From an uncultured Bacteroidota bacterium (GTDB taxonomy: Bacteria > Bacteroidota > Bacteroidia > Bacteroidales > F082), in contig CAITDJ010000094.1 in the NCBI GenBank assembly GCA_903891085.1, positions 1 to 64,000 of the forward strand: a stretch of DNA of 64,000 nucleotides. Reading direction: 5' to 3'. The position numbers were made by a program, and so were the translations under genes. Under the pieces are notes generated by a model. The model was given only the letters and a program-made list of their open reading frames with translations. It did no database searches and was not told the DNA's origin. Of this stretch, positions 17,308-27,646 are shown one piece after another; positions within the stretch are counted from its first letter, which is position 1; each line of letters starts with the position of its first letter.

Positions 17308-18747
17308 GTGAAACGTACAGAAATTAAGGCTGCACTTGAGATGCAGGATTTTGAGCAGGAAATCAATGTTAAAGGTTGGGTAAGAACAAAACGCGGCAGC
17401 AAAAATGTTGCATTCATCGCGTTGAATGATGGTTCCACGATCAAAAATCTGCAATTGGTAGTCGACCTTGAGAAGATTGCTGAGTCGGAACTCGCTTTCA
17501 TGCACACCGGTGCTTCTATTTCGGCTACAGGATTATTAATTCCTTCCGCAGGAAGTGGTCAGAGTGTCGAATTAACAGTACATTCCATCGAATTGCTTGG
17601 CGCTGCCGATCCCGATGAATTTCCGTTACAACCCAAAAAACATTCGCTTGAGTTTTTGCGCGAGAAAGCGCATCTTCGTTTTCGTACCAGCACATTCAGT
17701 GCAGTTGCCCGTTTGCGTCATGCCATGATTTTTGGCGTTCATAAATTCTTCAACGACAGGGGATTTTACAATATTCATTCGCCCATCATCACCGCTTCAG
17801 ACGCCGAAGGCGCAGGTGAGATGTTTCAGGTGACCACCTTACATCTCGATAATCTTCCTAAAAATGAAGAAGGAAAAATCGATTACAAACAGGATTTCTT
17901 TGGCAAATCCTCCAACCTCACCGTATCCGGTCAATTGGAAGCTGAGCTGGCTGCGCTTGCATTATCAAAGGTTTACACTTTTGGACCAACTTTCCGTGCC
18001 GAAAACTCGAATACTTCGCGGCACCTGGCTGAATTCTGGATGATTGAGCCTGAAGTTGCCTTCAACGACATTACAGATGATATGGATCTGGCCGAAGACA
18101 TGCTTAAATACCTCATTCAATATGCATTGGAAAACTGTGCGGATGATCTTGAGTTTTTGAGTAAACGTCTCGAAGAAGAAGAAAAAAACAAAAAAGCCGA
18201 CGAAAAATCGATGGAACTCATCAGCAAACTGAAGTTTGTACTTGAAAATCCATTTGAGCGTATTACCTATACTGAGGCCATCGACATTCTGAAAAACTCG
18301 AATCACAATAAAAAAGGTAAATTCAGTTATCCGATTGAAGTCTGGGGCGCCGATCTTCAGTCAGAACATGAACGCTATCTGGTCGAAAAACACTTCAAAC
18401 GTCCGGTTATTTTAACGGATTATCCCAAGGAAATTAAGGCTTTTTATATGAAGCAAAACGAAGATGGCCGCACTGTTCGTGCCATGGACGTGTTGTTCCC
18501 GGGCATCGGTGAAATCATTGGCGGTTCGCAACGTGAAGAGGTTTATGAGAAATTACTCAACCGGATGAACGAAATGCACATTCCTATGGAATCGATGTGG
18601 TGGTATCTCGAAACACGCAAATTCGGAACAGTTCCGCATGCCGGATTCGGTTTGGGATTCGAACGTCTGATGCTTTTCGTTACCGGAATGGGAAATATCC
18701 GCGATGTGATCCCTTTCCCACGGACACCCTTGAACTGCGAGTTTTAA
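17308..18747 (+). CDS. asnS: Asparagine--tRNA ligase
   Basis: Class IIb aminoacyl-tRNA synthetase charging tRNA-Asn. It is 479 residues from a GTG start ([17 protein letters not shown]...), the position that preserves the conserved N-terminal OB-fold ([20 protein letters not shown]). Motif 1 lies around [20 protein letters not shown], motif 2 contains [20 protein letters not shown], and motif 3 is [20 protein letters not shown]. AsnRS, rather than AspRS, is indicated by overall resemblance and by the separate aspS at 47734. A short charged insert ([13 protein letters not shown]) lies near residue 290. It ends at a strong terminator; no convincing promoter was found. Confidence 0.95.
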   Translation: MKRTEIKAALEMQDFEQEINVKGWVRTKRGSKNVAFIALNDGSTIKNLQLVVDLEKIAESELAFMHTGASISATGLLIPSAGSGQSVELTVHSIELLGAADPDEFPLQPKKHSLEFLREKAHLRFRTSTFSAVARLRHAMIFGVHKFFNDRGFYNIHSPIITASDAEGAGEMFQVTTLHLDNLPKNEEGKIDYKQDFFGKSSNLTVSGQLEAELAALALSKVYTFGPTFRAENSNTSRHLAEFWMIEPEVAFNDITDDMDLAEDMLKYLIQYALENCADDLEFLSKRLEEEEKNKKADEKSMELISKLKFVLENPFERITYTEAIDILKNSNHNKKGKFSYPIEVWGADLQSEHERYLVEKHFKRPVILTDYPKEIKAFYMKQNEDGRTVRAMDVLFPGIGEIIGGSQREEVYEKLLNRMNEMHIPMESMWWYLETRKFGTVPHAGFGLGFERLMLFVTGMGNIRDVIPFPRTPLNCEF

Positions 18748-18794
18748 TTTTGGTCCGAAGACCGGAGACACCTGCCTCGGCAGAATGACGAGGG

Positions 18795-18833
18795 AAGACC
18801 GAAGCAATCGATAAAATGGCTTCGGTCTTTTTT
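18795..18833 (+). terminator. Terminator after asnS
   Basis: An 11-bp perfect stem AAGACCGAAGC/GCTTCGGTCTT (18795-18805, 18819-18829) is followed by TTTTT. Confidence 0.9.
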
Positions 18834-19003
18834 CATTTTAAAGTCAAAAGGTCGATGAAAACTTTCATCATTTATTAATTTAATGTTTTTCAATTACTTA
18901 GAGTATAATGTTAATATTAAAGCCACTAATTCGATTAGAAAAACTATGTATTCAAAGTTTCTTTTGTAAATTCGTATCAGAAAACTACCTCAAAGCGAAT
19001 TAA

Positions 19004-20488
19004 ATGCTCAAACAAGGGTTACAACAGAAACTGTTACAAAAGCTTTCACCGCAACAGATATTGCTGATGAAATTGCTTCAGATTCCGTCGATGGCCCTTG
19101 AACAGCGCATTAAGCAGGAGATTGAAGAAAACCCTGCCCTGGAGGTTGAGGAAAATGCTGAGTTGGATGAAGCGCCTGAAGAAGAGTTTGAGTCGGACAC
19201 TGAGGTGGATGATGATTATGATGGTGATGAAAATTACGATAGTACCGATGATGAATTTGGATTCGAGGATTATATTGAAGACGACGATATTCCAAATTAC
19301 AAACTGAACACCAACAACAGCAGTGCTGATGACACGCATTACGAGGCTCCCTCTTCGAGTGAACCCAGTTTTCAGGAGTTATTGATCCAACAATTGGGAT
19401 ACCGAGTTCTTGACGAGAGAAAAAATAAAATCGCACTGTATATCATTGGAAACCTCGATGATTCCGGATATTTGACCCGTCCGCTCGATGCCATGACTGA
19501 TGACCTGCTTTTCAATACCAACCTGAAAACGACTAAAAAAGAGCTTCAGGAGGTATTGTTTATCATCCAGGAATTCGATCCGCCAGGTGTGGGAGCCCGC
19601 AATCTGCAGGAATGTTTACTTATTCAACTGAAACGAAAACACAAAGAAAATGTTGAATCAAACTTCAAACTACCCATCCTGATCATCGAACGTTTTTTCA
19701 ATGAATTCACAAAAAAACACTACGATAAAATCATCAAACGTGCCAATATCACCGAAGCGGAATTGAAAGAAGCACTCAACGAAATATTGAATCTCAATCC
19801 AAAACCCGGCAGCACTTCGGATGACAGCACAACCGGAAGCCATTATGTGATTCCTGATTTTATCATTTATAATCACAATGGCGAACTGGAACTTTCGCTG
19901 AGCAGCCGTAATGCTCCTGAATTGCGTATCAGCCGGCATTTTATGGAGATGATTCAGATTTATTCCGAGACAAAAACACACAAGGGCAACAAAGAAGCAT
20001 TCACTTTCGCAAAGGCAAAAATTGATTCGGCAAAATGGTTTATCGATGCCATCCAGCAGCGGCAAAACACCCTGATAATTACCATGAACGCTATCATGAA
20101 TTATCAAAAAAAATACTTCCTTTCGGGTGATGAAACCACGCTAAGGCCCATGATTCTGAAAGACATTGCCGAAGTGGTAAACCTCGATATTTCGACCATT
20201 TCACGCGTTGCAAACAGCAAATATGTGCAAACACCATTCGGCACATTTCTATTGAAAAGTTTCTTCAGCGAATCGATGCAAAATGAAGAAGGCGAAGAAA
20301 TTTCGACCCGTGAAATTAAAAAAATCCTCAGCGATTGTATCGAAGCAGAAGAAAAAGGCAAACCACTCACCGATGAACAATTGATGGTTATACTGAAGGA
20401 GAAAGGCTACAATATCGCGCGTCGCACGGTAGCCAAATACCGCGAACAATTGAATATTTCGGTTGCCAGACTTCGCAAAGAATTATAA
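19004..20488 (+). CDS. rpoN: RNA polymerase sigma-54 factor
   Basis: Alternative sigma factor that needs enhancer-binding ATPases. The protein is 494 residues. Region I is glutamine/leucine-rich (LKQGLQQKLLQKLSPQQILL). Region II (about 46-115) is a very acidic linker (for example VDDDYDGDENYDSTDDEFG). The core-binding domain follows, then a helix-turn-helix with DISTISRVANSKYVQTPFG, and the RpoN box near the C-terminus, ARRTVAKYREQLNI. Length and order match the family. The stop codon is immediately followed by the ATG of the PAP2-like gene. No sigma-54 activator gene is in the window. Confidence 0.96.
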   Translation: MLKQGLQQKLLQKLSPQQILLMKLLQIPSMALEQRIKQEIEENPALEVEENAELDEAPEEEFESDTEVDDDYDGDENYDSTDDEFGFEDYIEDDDIPNYKLNTNNSSADDTHYEAPSSSEPSFQELLIQQLGYRVLDERKNKIALYIIGNLDDSGYLTRPLDAMTDDLLFNTNLKTTKKELQEVLFIIQEFDPPGVGARNLQECLLIQLKRKHKENVESNFKLPILIIERFFNEFTKKHYDKIIKRANITEAELKEALNEILNLNPKPGSTSDDSTTGSHYVIPDFIIYNHNGELELSLSSRNAPELRISRHFMEMIQIYSETKTHKGNKEAFTFAKAKIDSAKWFIDAIQQRQNTLIITMNAIMNYQKKYFLSGDETTLRPMILKDIAEVVNLDISTISRVANSKYVQTPFGTFLLKSFFSESMQNEEGEEISTREIKKILSDCIEAEEKGKPLTDEQLMVILKEKGYNIARRTVAKYREQLNISVARLRKEL

Positions 20489-21130
20489 ATGAGCGAAACA
20501 CATCCGACACTTAGTCAATGGGAACTTTCTGTTGCCAATTGGTTTTCAGTAATATTTCACCCAATTTTACTTCCAACCTGGTTTTATCTGTCACTGGCAT
20601 TTTTCACGCCAACCTATGTTTTGCAGATACCAGTTGGCATGGAATGGGTGCTGGCAGCCATCATTTTCATCCTGACGTTTCTATTTCCATCCCTTATTTT
20701 ACTTTTGTTAGTCCGACTAAAAATCATCAGATCAATCCTGCTCAATGAACGGATCGAAAGGAATGGACCTATCCTTATCTCGGCAATTTTTTTCTTCCTG
20801 ACTTACTATTTCCTTGATTATTTTGATTTCATACCTGTTTTCGGCTATTACCTGCTGTGCGCAACAAGCATCTCATTGTTGACCATGATGATCAACTATG
20901 TTTGGAAAATAAGTTTGCACACCACCGGCCATGGGGCATCACTCGCTGTATATCTTAGTCTGGCAATGCTCATCGAAATTCCTATACTTTTGATTGCTCT
21001 GGCAATGGTCGCAGGTGGAATTACAGCCACTGCGCGACTCAAATTAAATGCCCACACGCCTGCTGAGGTCTACGGTGGATTTGCCCTTGGATTTGTTACA
21101 ATGACATTGTTGTTCAGGATGATTTCCTGA
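20489..21130 (+). CDS. PAP2-superfamily-like membrane protein
   Basis: A 213-residue integral membrane protein with about six hydrophobic segments. The C-terminal half resembles the PAP2 phosphatase core: KISLHTTGHGASLAVYLSL corresponds to the SGH motif and ARLKLNAHTPAEVYGGFALG to the last R/H motif. The first PAP2 motif (KxxxxxxRP) is not clear, so catalytic activity is uncertain. Family members dephosphorylate isoprenoid or lipid phosphates. The ATG abuts the rpoN stop with no gap, so translation is probably coupled, though no functional link is known to me. Confidence 0.72.
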   Translation: MSETHPTLSQWELSVANWFSVIFHPILLPTWFYLSLAFFTPTYVLQIPVGMEWVLAAIIFILTFLFPSLILLLLVRLKIIRSILLNERIERNGPILISAIFFFLTYYFLDYFDFIPVFGYYLLCATSISLLTMMINYVWKISLHTTGHGASLAVYLSLAMLIEIPILLIALAMVAGGITATARLKLNAHTPAEVYGGFALGFVTMTLLFRMIS

Positions 21131-21146
21131 AAGGGGGGCGAATTTC

Positions 21147-21806
21147 TTAGAACGGACTGATTGTCAAACCAACCGAAACAGGATTAAACTCTGGTCCGGT
21201 ACCACGTTTAAACGTCCGGCCAATTTCATAATAGCCGAAAATACTCACCCATTTATATCCAAAACGGAAGGTTGGGCCAAAGGTGTAGGTTTCAAGAGAA
21301 TTGATACGTTTACGTTTTTCATAAACCCTTGGGCCTGTAATGGATTCATCACCAATATATTTAGCCTTGCTATCGATTAAAATACCCATTTTAAATCCAA
21401 TGCCCAATTTCCATTTATTATCGAATTTGAAGCGCAATTCGGCAGGAATATCCAGATAAACCAAATTAATTTTTGACCTTTTATAATTATTTGTTATTGG
21501 ACTGAAGACGATAGTGTCGGCGTTCAAATTATCGATTTTTGTATTTGAATACAAATTATGCGATCTGATTCCAAGGCCAATGGCAAAAATGTGCGGTGTT
21601 TTTCCTAACTCGAAATTATAGGTCCCGAAAACGTTGAAACCCGGGTTGAAGGCCGCTGCTGTATAATCAACAGGCGTTTTGGTGATGAAATCAGTGTAAA
21701 TATCAAAACCAACCGTATATTTTTTACTGGTTTTATCTGTTATAATTTGAGCCTGTAACGCTACAACCATTAATAACAAGCTGATAATCAAACCAATTCT
21801 TTTCAT
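21147..21806 (-). CDS. Outer-membrane beta-barrel protein (PorT-like)
   Basis: A 219-residue protein with signal peptide MKRIGLIISLLLMVVALQAQ, then amphipathic strands such as HIFAIGLGIRSHNLY, LVYLDIPAELRFKF, WKLGIGFKMGIL, TFGPTFRFGYKWVSIFGYYE and a C-terminal strand PVSVGLTISPF ending in phenylalanine, as in barrels assembled by BAM. It belongs broadly with the PorT/OMP_b-brl_2 barrels; substrate or role is unknown. ATG 21806 gives the signal peptide, and a -7 element (21848-21855) lies 42 bases upstream. It converges with the PAP2-like gene. Confidence 0.8.
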   Translation of the reverse strand: MKRIGLIISLLLMVVALQAQIITDKTSKKYTVGFDIYTDFITKTPVDYTAAAFNPGFNVFGTYNFELGKTPHIFAIGLGIRSHNLYSNTKIDNLNADTIVFSPITNNYKRSKINLVYLDIPAELRFKFDNKWKLGIGFKMGILIDSKAKYIGDESITGPRVYEKRKRINSLETYTFGPTFRFGYKWVSIFGYYEIGRTFKRGTGPEFNPVSVGLTISPF

Positions 21807-21847
21807 AGATTTTTGTATTACTGGAAACAAAATGCAATTAACTATTA

Positions 21848-21855
21848 CAAAAGTA
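21848..21855 (-). promoter_or_regulatory. -7 element for the 219-residue barrel gene
   Basis: TACTTTTG on the minus strand matches the consensus exactly. A TTGG lies about 22 bases upstream. Confidence 0.5.
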
Positions 21856-22006
21856 CGAAATATAGGGGGACAAAAACCAATCTATTGATGGCTTGCCAAG
21901 GAAATGATATAATTTTTGTTAAATGGCATGTAAACCCGGGAGTTGACTTGCGGCTTTGATTTTAAAAACAACAAATCGATGGTGCTAATTCACAATTTAT
22001 GTATTC

Positions 22007-22615
22007 CTATTTTTTGATCATTTTATCAAGTAATTCATGTATCGAATCACTATTCCATTTCGCGGCACCACGTTTTTCAATCACGATTTTATTGTCAGGA
22101 CTCACAACGAAAGTCGCGGGAATACTGCTGGTAGCAAATATTTCAGGCACTGATGATTGAATAAAATAAACGGGGAGATCATAGTTTTTCTGCTTCATAA
22201 ATGCACGCACGGTTTCAGGCGATTCATCTGTAATCAACAAAAAAACAACATTATCCCGATAAGCAGTTTGCAAATCATTTATTTCGGGGAGTTCAGCCAC
22301 ACAGGGTGGACACCAGGTAGCCCAGAAATTAATAAAAACAGGTTTACCATTAAAATCGGAAAGCTGAACGGCATCACCATCGATCGAAATTAACCGCCAT
22401 TGCATTGCTTGCATTGAAACTGTTTTTTGCTCCTCTGCATCCACAGTATCTGGAGATGTGGATATAATCCGGATTGCGAAAGAACTTATTTCCTTACGTG
22501 TCGCAGGAATCAAAATTGCAATCAGAAAAAGCACAAATATTACATCACTAATCTTACCAAATAAGGATTTTTCATTCTTATAATTTGTCCATTTTCTGCG
22601 AATATATTCAATCAT
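22007..22615 (-). CDS. TlpA-like membrane-anchored thiol-disulfide protein
   Basis: A 202-residue protein with an N-terminal anchor (about residues 25-45, IFVLFLIAILIPATRK) and a periplasmic thioredoxin domain. The active site is WCPPC (in FINFWATWCPPCVAELPEI), the cis-proline segment is SSIPATFVV. TlpA/ResA-type proteins reduce periplasmic disulfides for cytochrome c maturation or other reductive tasks. The gene is 41 bases downstream of the small unknown gene and probably shares a transcript with it and the DUF2179 gene. Confidence 0.88.
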   Translation of the reverse strand: MIEYIRRKWTNYKNEKSLFGKISDVIFVLFLIAILIPATRKEISSFAIRIISTSPDTVDAEEQKTVSMQAMQWRLISIDGDAVQLSDFNGKPVFINFWATWCPPCVAELPEINDLQTAYRDNVVFLLITDESPETVRAFMKQKNYDLPVYFIQSSVPEIFATSSIPATFVVSPDNKIVIEKRGAAKWNSDSIHELLDKMIKK

Positions 22616-22656
22616 CAGATTCGATTTCTGTTAGGCAATATGTTCAATAATATGAT

Positions 22657-23085
22657 TTACAGAGATTTCTGCAAGGCAATCCGTTGGTCGAGCAGATTGT
22701 CAACTTCGGCTTCTGTCAACGAAGGATTGGTTAACAATTCATCGATTTTTTTAATATCCAATTCTTTCGTGGAAATTACTGAAGGAATCTGTGACACATT
22801 TTTTGTTGGTTCACTGGTTGCCAATTCAAATGACTCTTCACCTAATTGCTCGCGCAATTGTTTGATGAACATGACAAGCATCTCCTTCATTGGTTCGTTC
22901 ACCTGATCAGCCATCTCAAACGAAATCTGGTCTCTCATCGATTCGTAACTCGACAAAAAGAGCTTCAATTGTTCAAATTGAAAGCGGTTCATACCCGGCA
23001 TATCTTCAATCGGATGTTTCTCAACAAGTCGTTTGAATAACCTGAAAAGTTCATCTATATTTTTTTTGAAATCATCGTTTTCCAT
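22657..23085 (-). CDS. Hypothetical helical protein
   Basis: I do not recognise this 142-residue soluble protein. It starts at MENDDFKKNIDELFRLFKRL; a longer in-frame start at 23127 exists but overlaps nothing useful. It is predicted to be almost all helix: an N-terminal part (1-80) with PGMNRFQFEQLKLFLSSYE and a C-terminal hairpin (about 105-140, DIKKIDELLTNPSLTEAEVD). No signal peptide, membrane segment or cysteines. It lies between a DUF2179 gene (58 bases) and the TlpA-like gene (41 bases). Confidence 0.7.
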   Translation of the reverse strand: MENDDFKKNIDELFRLFKRLVEKHPIEDMPGMNRFQFEQLKLFLSSYESMRDQISFEMADQVNEPMKEMLVMFIKQLREQLGEESFELATSEPTKNVSQIPSVISTKELDIKKIDELLTNPSLTEAEVDNLLDQRIALQKSL

Positions 23086-23143
23086 ATAATTAGATTTGAT
23101 AAATGATGAGATACAAGAATCATGCAAATTTTATCAGCTTTGT

Positions 23144-23728
23144 TCAATTCTTTGATTTTGACAAAACACCCGGAAAGAACGATTTACCTCGGGAGGCCCG
23201 AAAGTACCCTTCGTTTGCCTGTTGCACCTCTTCAACAGTGTAAAAGGCATTCGGATTTGACTGATTAATTATTCTGAGTGCATCCTCCAAATCTTTCTTT
23301 TTCATTGTGCTGAAAAGTATTTTCACCGGTCCGTCTCTTCCCTCTGCTTCCACGCTGGTTACACCATAATTGGCTTCACGGAGGCGTTGAATTAATTCTA
23401 CCGTATTCTTTTTGGCAATAATCCGAATAATGACAGTGCCCAGTGTCATCTTTTCAACCAGGATAATCCCGATATAGTTGCCAGCGGCAAATCCTGCTCC
23501 ATAACCTATATAACTCATGAAATTACCAAGGTTTTTCATTATCTGCCCGATGGCCACCAGCCAGATCACCACCTCAAAAAAACCAAGTATTGGGGCAATG
23601 GTTTTATAACCTCTTGCGACGAAAATCATTCGTATGGTATTGATTGTCACATCCATGATACGTGCCATGGCGATAAGTAACGGCAACACTACCCAGAAAT
23701 AAAAGTCGGATTGCAGGAATTCTGACAT
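23144..23728 (-). CDS. DUF2179 / UPF0316 family membrane protein
   Basis: A 194-residue protein of the UPF0316 family. Three N-terminal transmembrane segments (about 10-95) include ARIMDVTINTIRMIFVARG and the glycine-rich GYGAGFAAGNYIGIILVEKM. The C-terminal cytoplasmic DUF2179 domain (about 100-175) has VTSVEAEGRDGPVKILFST, a fold seen in sensing or regulatory proteins. Biochemical role is unknown. A -7 element TAATTTTG (minus, 23752-23759) lies upstream, and the carboxylase terminator precedes it. Confidence 0.85.
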   Translation of the reverse strand: MSEFLQSDFYFWVVLPLLIAMARIMDVTINTIRMIFVARGYKTIAPILGFFEVVIWLVAIGQIMKNLGNFMSYIGYGAGFAAGNYIGIILVEKMTLGTVIIRIIAKKNTVELIQRLREANYGVTSVEAEGRDGPVKILFSTMKKKDLEDALRIINQSNPNAFYTVEEVQQANEGYFRASRGKSFFPGVLSKSKN

Positions 23729-23751
23729 TTGTCTATAATTTGATATTTGAA

Positions 23752-23759
23752 CAAAATTA
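23752..23759 (-). promoter_or_regulatory. -7 element for the DUF2179 gene set
   Basis: TAATTTTG on the minus strand, about 24 bases before the ATG and immediately after the carboxylase terminator. No good -33 match. Confidence 0.45.
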
Positions 23760-23763
23760 AACT

Positions 23764-23786
23764 AAAAAGCCCCGAAATTCGGGGCT
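23764..23786 (-). terminator. Terminator of the carboxylase operon
   Basis: Read on the minus strand, AGCCCCGAA/TTCGGGGCT forms a tight hairpin followed by TTTTTAG. It lies 30 bases after the carboxyltransferase stop. Confidence 0.85.
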
Positions 23787-23815
23787 CATTAGGTATTTAT
23801 TTCATTTCCATTAAT

Positions 23816-25351
23816 TTACAATGGGATATTGCCATGCTTTTTCGCTGGATTACTTTTTGATTTTGTCCTGGTCATTTCCAGCGCCTGAATAAGTTTCAAC
23901 CGGGTTTGACGAGGCAGAATGATTTCGTCAATATACCCCAAAGCTGCTGCTTTGTAGGGACTGGCAAAGGTCTTCCGGTAATCATCAATAGCAATCTTGC
24001 GTTGCGCTTCGTCGAGCTTATTCTTGTATATGATATTCACAGCCCCTTCAGGACCCATGACAGCAATTTCAGCAGTGGGGAAAGCATAATTGATATCTGC
24101 ACCAATATGTTTGCTCGACATCACATCATAGGCACCGCCATACGCTTTTCGGGTGATAACGGTTATCTTGGGAACGGTGGCTTCCGCAAATGCATAGAGT
24201 AATTTTGCGCCATGTTTAATGATTCCACCAAATTCCTGCACAGTTCCTGGCAAAAATCCGGGCACATCTTCAAAAGTAATGAGCGGAATATTGAAAGCAT
24301 CGCAGAAACGCACGAATCGTGCGGCTTTAACTGAACTGTCAATATCAAGCACACCTGCCAAAATTGCAGGTTGATTGGCGACAATACCTACTGGTTTTCC
24401 ATTTAACCGGGCGAAACCAATGATAATATTTTTCGCAAAGTAAGGCTGAATCTCAAAGAAATTATGGTCATCGATTACCTTGGTAATAATATCGTGCATA
24501 TCATACGGTTTGTTCGGATCATCGGGCACAATCGTATCAAGGTCTTCATCCTCGCGATATTGATTGTCGGTACATACCTTAACCGGAGGATCCTCCATAT
24601 TGTTTGATGGCAGGAAACTCATCAATTCGCGGAGCATCATCATAGCTTGTTCGTCGTTTTCGGCCATCAGATGAGCGACACCACTTTTGCTGTTGTGAGT
24701 CATTGCCCCACCCAGGTCTTCTTTCGTAACCTCTTCGTGTGTAACGGTTTTAATTACATCAGGGCCGGTAACAAACATATATGAAGTGTTTTTCACCATC
24801 ATAATAAAATCGGTAATAGCCGGCGAATACACCGCTCCACCTGCACAAGGGCCGAGGATCGCTGATATCTGTGGTACCACACCCGATGACATTACGTTGC
24901 GGTAAAAAATATCGGCATAGCCACCAAGACTTTCAACACCTTCCTGAATACGCGCACCTCCGGAATCGTTTAAACCAATTACCGGGGCTCCCATTTTCAT
25001 CGCTAAATCCATGATTTTCACAATTTTATCAGCATTTGCGCGACTTAAAGAACCACCAAATACTGTAAAATCCTGTGCAAAAACATACATCAACCTGCCA
25101 TCAATTTTTCCATAGCCTGACACAACGCCATCTCCCAGGAATTTTTGCTTATCCATATCGAAATCGGTGGTCCGATGGGTCACAAATTTGTCGATTTCGA
25201 CAAAGGTATTCGGGTCAAGAAGGTCAATAATGCGTTCGCGGGCAGTTTTACGTCCTGCGTCATGCTGTTTGACAATTCTGTCTTCGCCACCGCCTAATTC
25301 GGCAAGGCGGCTGTTTTCTTCTAAAAGCTGAAATTTGTTTTCTGATGACAT
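23816..25351 (-). CDS. Acyl-CoA carboxylase carboxyltransferase subunit (propionyl-CoA type)
   Basis: Transfers carboxyl from biotin to an acyl-CoA. The 511-residue protein has both crotonase-like halves: the N-half with [18 protein letters not shown], the phrase [20 protein letters not shown] and [13 protein letters not shown]; the C-half with [20 protein letters not shown] and [19 protein letters not shown]. These motifs fit the propionyl-CoA carboxylase beta/methylmalonyl-CoA decarboxylase alpha family. It is the last gene of a three-gene minus-strand operon with the biotin carrier and biotin carboxylase. The presence of a biotin carboxylase favours an ATP-driven carboxylase over a sodium-pumping decarboxylase; propionyl-CoA is the likelier substrate. 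Confidence 0.93.
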   Translation of the reverse strand: MSSENKFQLLEENSRLAELGGGEDRIVKQHDAGRKTARERIIDLLDPNTFVEIDKFVTHRTTDFDMDKQKFLGDGVVSGYGKIDGRLMYVFAQDFTVFGGSLSRANADKIVKIMDLAMKMGAPVIGLNDSGGARIQEGVESLGGYADIFYRNVMSSGVVPQISAILGPCAGGAVYSPAITDFIMMVKNTSYMFVTGPDVIKTVTHEEVTKEDLGGAMTHNSKSGVAHLMAENDEQAMMMLRELMSFLPSNNMEDPPVKVCTDNQYREDEDLDTIVPDDPNKPYDMHDIITKVIDDHNFFEIQPYFAKNIIIGFARLNGKPVGIVANQPAILAGVLDIDSSVKAARFVRFCDAFNIPLITFEDVPGFLPGTVQEFGGIIKHGAKLLYAFAEATVPKITVITRKAYGGAYDVMSSKHIGADINYAFPTAEIAVMGPEGAVNIIYKNKLDEAQRKIAIDDYRKTFASPYKAAALGYIDEIILPRQTRLKLIQALEMTRTKSKSNPAKKHGNIPL

Positions 25352-25383
25352 GCTGTTTGGTTTATGTTAATCAGTAAATTCTT

Positions 25384-25890
25384 TTATTCGATCACCACCA
25401 TTGGTTGATCGCCTTTTACTGTATCGCCTTCTTTCACAAGAATGCGTTTAATTTTACGATCCTGTTTTACTTTGTATTCACTCTCCATTTTCATGGCAGA
25501 TACTACTACTACTGTTTCACCGGCTTTCACAAAATCACCTTCCTTGAAGAGGATTTTTACCACTTTACCAGGCATTGGCGATGAAATAACATTCTGGTCT
25601 TCTCCATCGTCCTTTCGTCGGTTCATCAGATACTTAGTTTCCGCATCAATGATCTCAACATCAAAGGCTTCGTATAGTGTGTTCACAATATAGCTTTTGC
25701 TGTTTTTCCCTTCAACAAGCTCCACATTAAAGGATCTGTTTTCGTGAAGAATGCTGTACACACCCTTTTCTACCTCAGCAATATCGAGTTCGTAATAGTT
25801 TTTATCAATCAGAATATTGAATTTGGTGCCTTCGCGGCTGAGCAATTCAATTGTTGAATGACGGTTATTTATTTTTACTTCGTAAGACAT
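25384..25890 (-). CDS. Biotin carboxyl carrier protein of acyl-CoA carboxylase
   Basis: A 168-residue biotin-carrying subunit. The C-terminal biotinyl domain (about 95-168) has VVSAMKMESEYKV, where the lysine of AMKM is biotinylated, and starts with SSPMPGKVVKILFKEGDFV. The N-terminal 90 residues are a beta-rich domain that probably contacts the partner subunits. It sits between the biotin carboxylase (23 bases) and carboxyltransferase (32 bases) genes, confirming a three-subunit complex with no fused subunits. Confidence 0.92.
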   Translation of the reverse strand: MSYEVKINNRHSTIELLSREGTKFNILIDKNYYELDIAEVEKGVYSILHENRSFNVELVEGKNSKSYIVNTLYEAFDVEIIDAETKYLMNRRKDDGEDQNVISSPMPGKVVKILFKEGDFVKAGETVVVVSAMKMESEYKVKQDRKIKRILVKEGDTVKGDQPMVVIE

Positions 25891-25913
25891 TGTTTTTCAG
25901 TTTTATTTGAGAA

Positions 25914-27422
25914 TCACAGACGGAGGATTGAACGTTTCCTACCAAAATCTTTCCAGCTATTACCGAGCTCTTTTGTAGTGGGCTCAACCTGTAATGAATC
26001 GAGTTTGGTTATATAATCAACGAAGGCTGCAATGGCAGCAACATCCATACATCGTTCGGTGCAATTATTCCTTTTTTTAAGATATTCATGATTCTCTTCA
26101 ATAAAATGCGTATTGTAACGACCATTTATAAAATCAGGGACTTCAAGGATACGATGCAGATATGGAATAGAGGTTTTGACACCGGTTATTTTATAGGCAA
26201 ACAAGGCGCGTTTCAGACGGGCAATGGCTTCCACACGCGTTTCGGCCCATACAATAAGTTTTGAAATCATCGGGTCGTAATACATAGGTATTTCATACCC
26301 TTCATACACATATCCATCGTGGCGCACGCCTAAACCAAGCGGTTCGCGGATATGCTTAATAATGCCGGGAGATGGCATGAAATTGTTGTCCGGATCTTCA
26401 GCATAAATGCGCACTTCAATGGCATGCCCGCTTTGTTTAAGATCTTCCTGTTTGAAGGCAAGGGGAAGTCCGTTGGCAATATGAATCTGCTGTTTTACCA
26501 AATCAACGCCAACGACACGCTCCGTAATCGGATGCTCGACCTGCAGCCTGGTGTTCATCTCGAGGAAATAATAATTCAGATTATCATCAACGATGAATTC
26601 GATGGTTCCGGCACCATAATAATTCACCGCTTTGGCAGCAGCAACAGCATCGGCACCCATTTTCATTCTCACTTCAGGAGTCATGATCGGCGAGGGAGTT
26701 TCCTCAACTACTTTCTGATGACGCCGTTGCACAGAGCATTCGCGTTCGAAAAGATGAACAACATGACCATGTTTATCTCCAAGAATCTGGAATTCGATGT
26801 GATGCGGTGAAGAAATATATTTTTCGATATACACAGCATCGTCGCCAAAAGCGGCTTTGGCTTCAGAACGTGCACCACTGATGGCGCTAATGATGTCTTC
26901 TTCACGTTTCACAAGACGCATCCCTTTTCCACCGCCACCTGCACTGGCTTTGATCATTACCGGGAGCCCGATTTTCATGATTACCTCGATGGCGGTTTTG
27001 ATGTCGAGGATAGGCTCGGTCGTACCCGGGACAACCGGAACACCAGCAGCTATCATTGTCTTTCGGGCGGTTATCTTATCCCCCATCGTGTCGATGGCAT
27101 AAGGTGATGGTCCAATGAAAATGATTCCCTCTTTTTCACACATTCGGGCAAACTCAGCATTTTCAGACAAAAAACCATACCCAGGATGAATGGCATTCGC
27201 TCCTGTCAGTTTGGCTGCTTCAATGATTTTGTCTTTTCGCAAATAACTTTCGGAGGAGGGAGCCGGCCCTATGCAAACTGCATCATCGGCATAACGGACA
27301 TGCATGGATTTGCGATCGACATCAGAGTAAACAGCAACGGTTTCGATGCCCATTTCGCGACATGACCGCATCACCCTGACCGCAATTTCGCCCCTGTTTG
27401 CAACCAATACTTTCTTTATCAT
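25914..27422 (-). CDS. accC: Biotin carboxylase subunit
   Basis: ATP-dependent biotin carboxylase, 502 residues. The N-terminal domain starts MIKKVLVANRGEIAVRVMRS. The ATP-grasp domain has KASAGGGGKGMRLV, the metal-binding region includes EMNTRLQVEHPITERVVGVD, and the C-terminal domain includes EVRIYAEDPDNNFMPSPG. A C-terminal tail beyond the usual 450 residues (NNCTERCMDVAAIAAFV...) is typical of propionyl-CoA/pyruvate-type biotin carboxylases in Bacteroidota. First gene of the carboxylase operon. A near-consensus -7 (TATCTTTA) lies about 65-72 bases upstream. Confidence 0.94.
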   Translation of the reverse strand: MIKKVLVANRGEIAVRVMRSCREMGIETVAVYSDVDRKSMHVRYADDAVCIGPAPSSESYLRKDKIIEAAKLTGANAIHPGYGFLSENAEFARMCEKEGIIFIGPSPYAIDTMGDKITARKTMIAAGVPVVPGTTEPILDIKTAIEVIMKIGLPVMIKASAGGGGKGMRLVKREEDIISAISGARSEAKAAFGDDAVYIEKYISSPHHIEFQILGDKHGHVVHLFERECSVQRRHQKVVEETPSPIMTPEVRMKMGADAVAAAKAVNYYGAGTIEFIVDDNLNYYFLEMNTRLQVEHPITERVVGVDLVKQQIHIANGLPLAFKQEDLKQSGHAIEVRIYAEDPDNNFMPSPGIIKHIREPLGLGVRHDGYVYEGYEIPMYYDPMISKLIVWAETRVEAIARLKRALFAYKITGVKTSIPYLHRILEVPDFINGRYNTHFIEENHEYLKKRNNCTERCMDVAAIAAFVDYITKLDSLQVEPTTKELGNSWKDFGRKRSILRL

Positions 27423-27646
27423 ATTTTTTGGTTAAATATTTGTTATTCAGTAAGTTTCCAAAATATCGGCCCTTCAAAAAAGCCCGTAAAGATATACAAT
27501 TTCTTTTAGAATCATAATTTAGATTTAATTAAGTCAATAAAAATAATCAGTAATTAAATGTTTGATTTACAATTATATACCCAATATTCATTTCTTACAC
27601 CCCAGATAAACCCGATGAAAAACAAAACTCAATAATTCCATATCTC

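Noticed and set aside
17131-17505. Minus-strand ORF overlapping the asnS start
   Set aside because: Antisense to a well-conserved synthetase, with the composition of a shadow frame and the upstream terminator at its 3' end.
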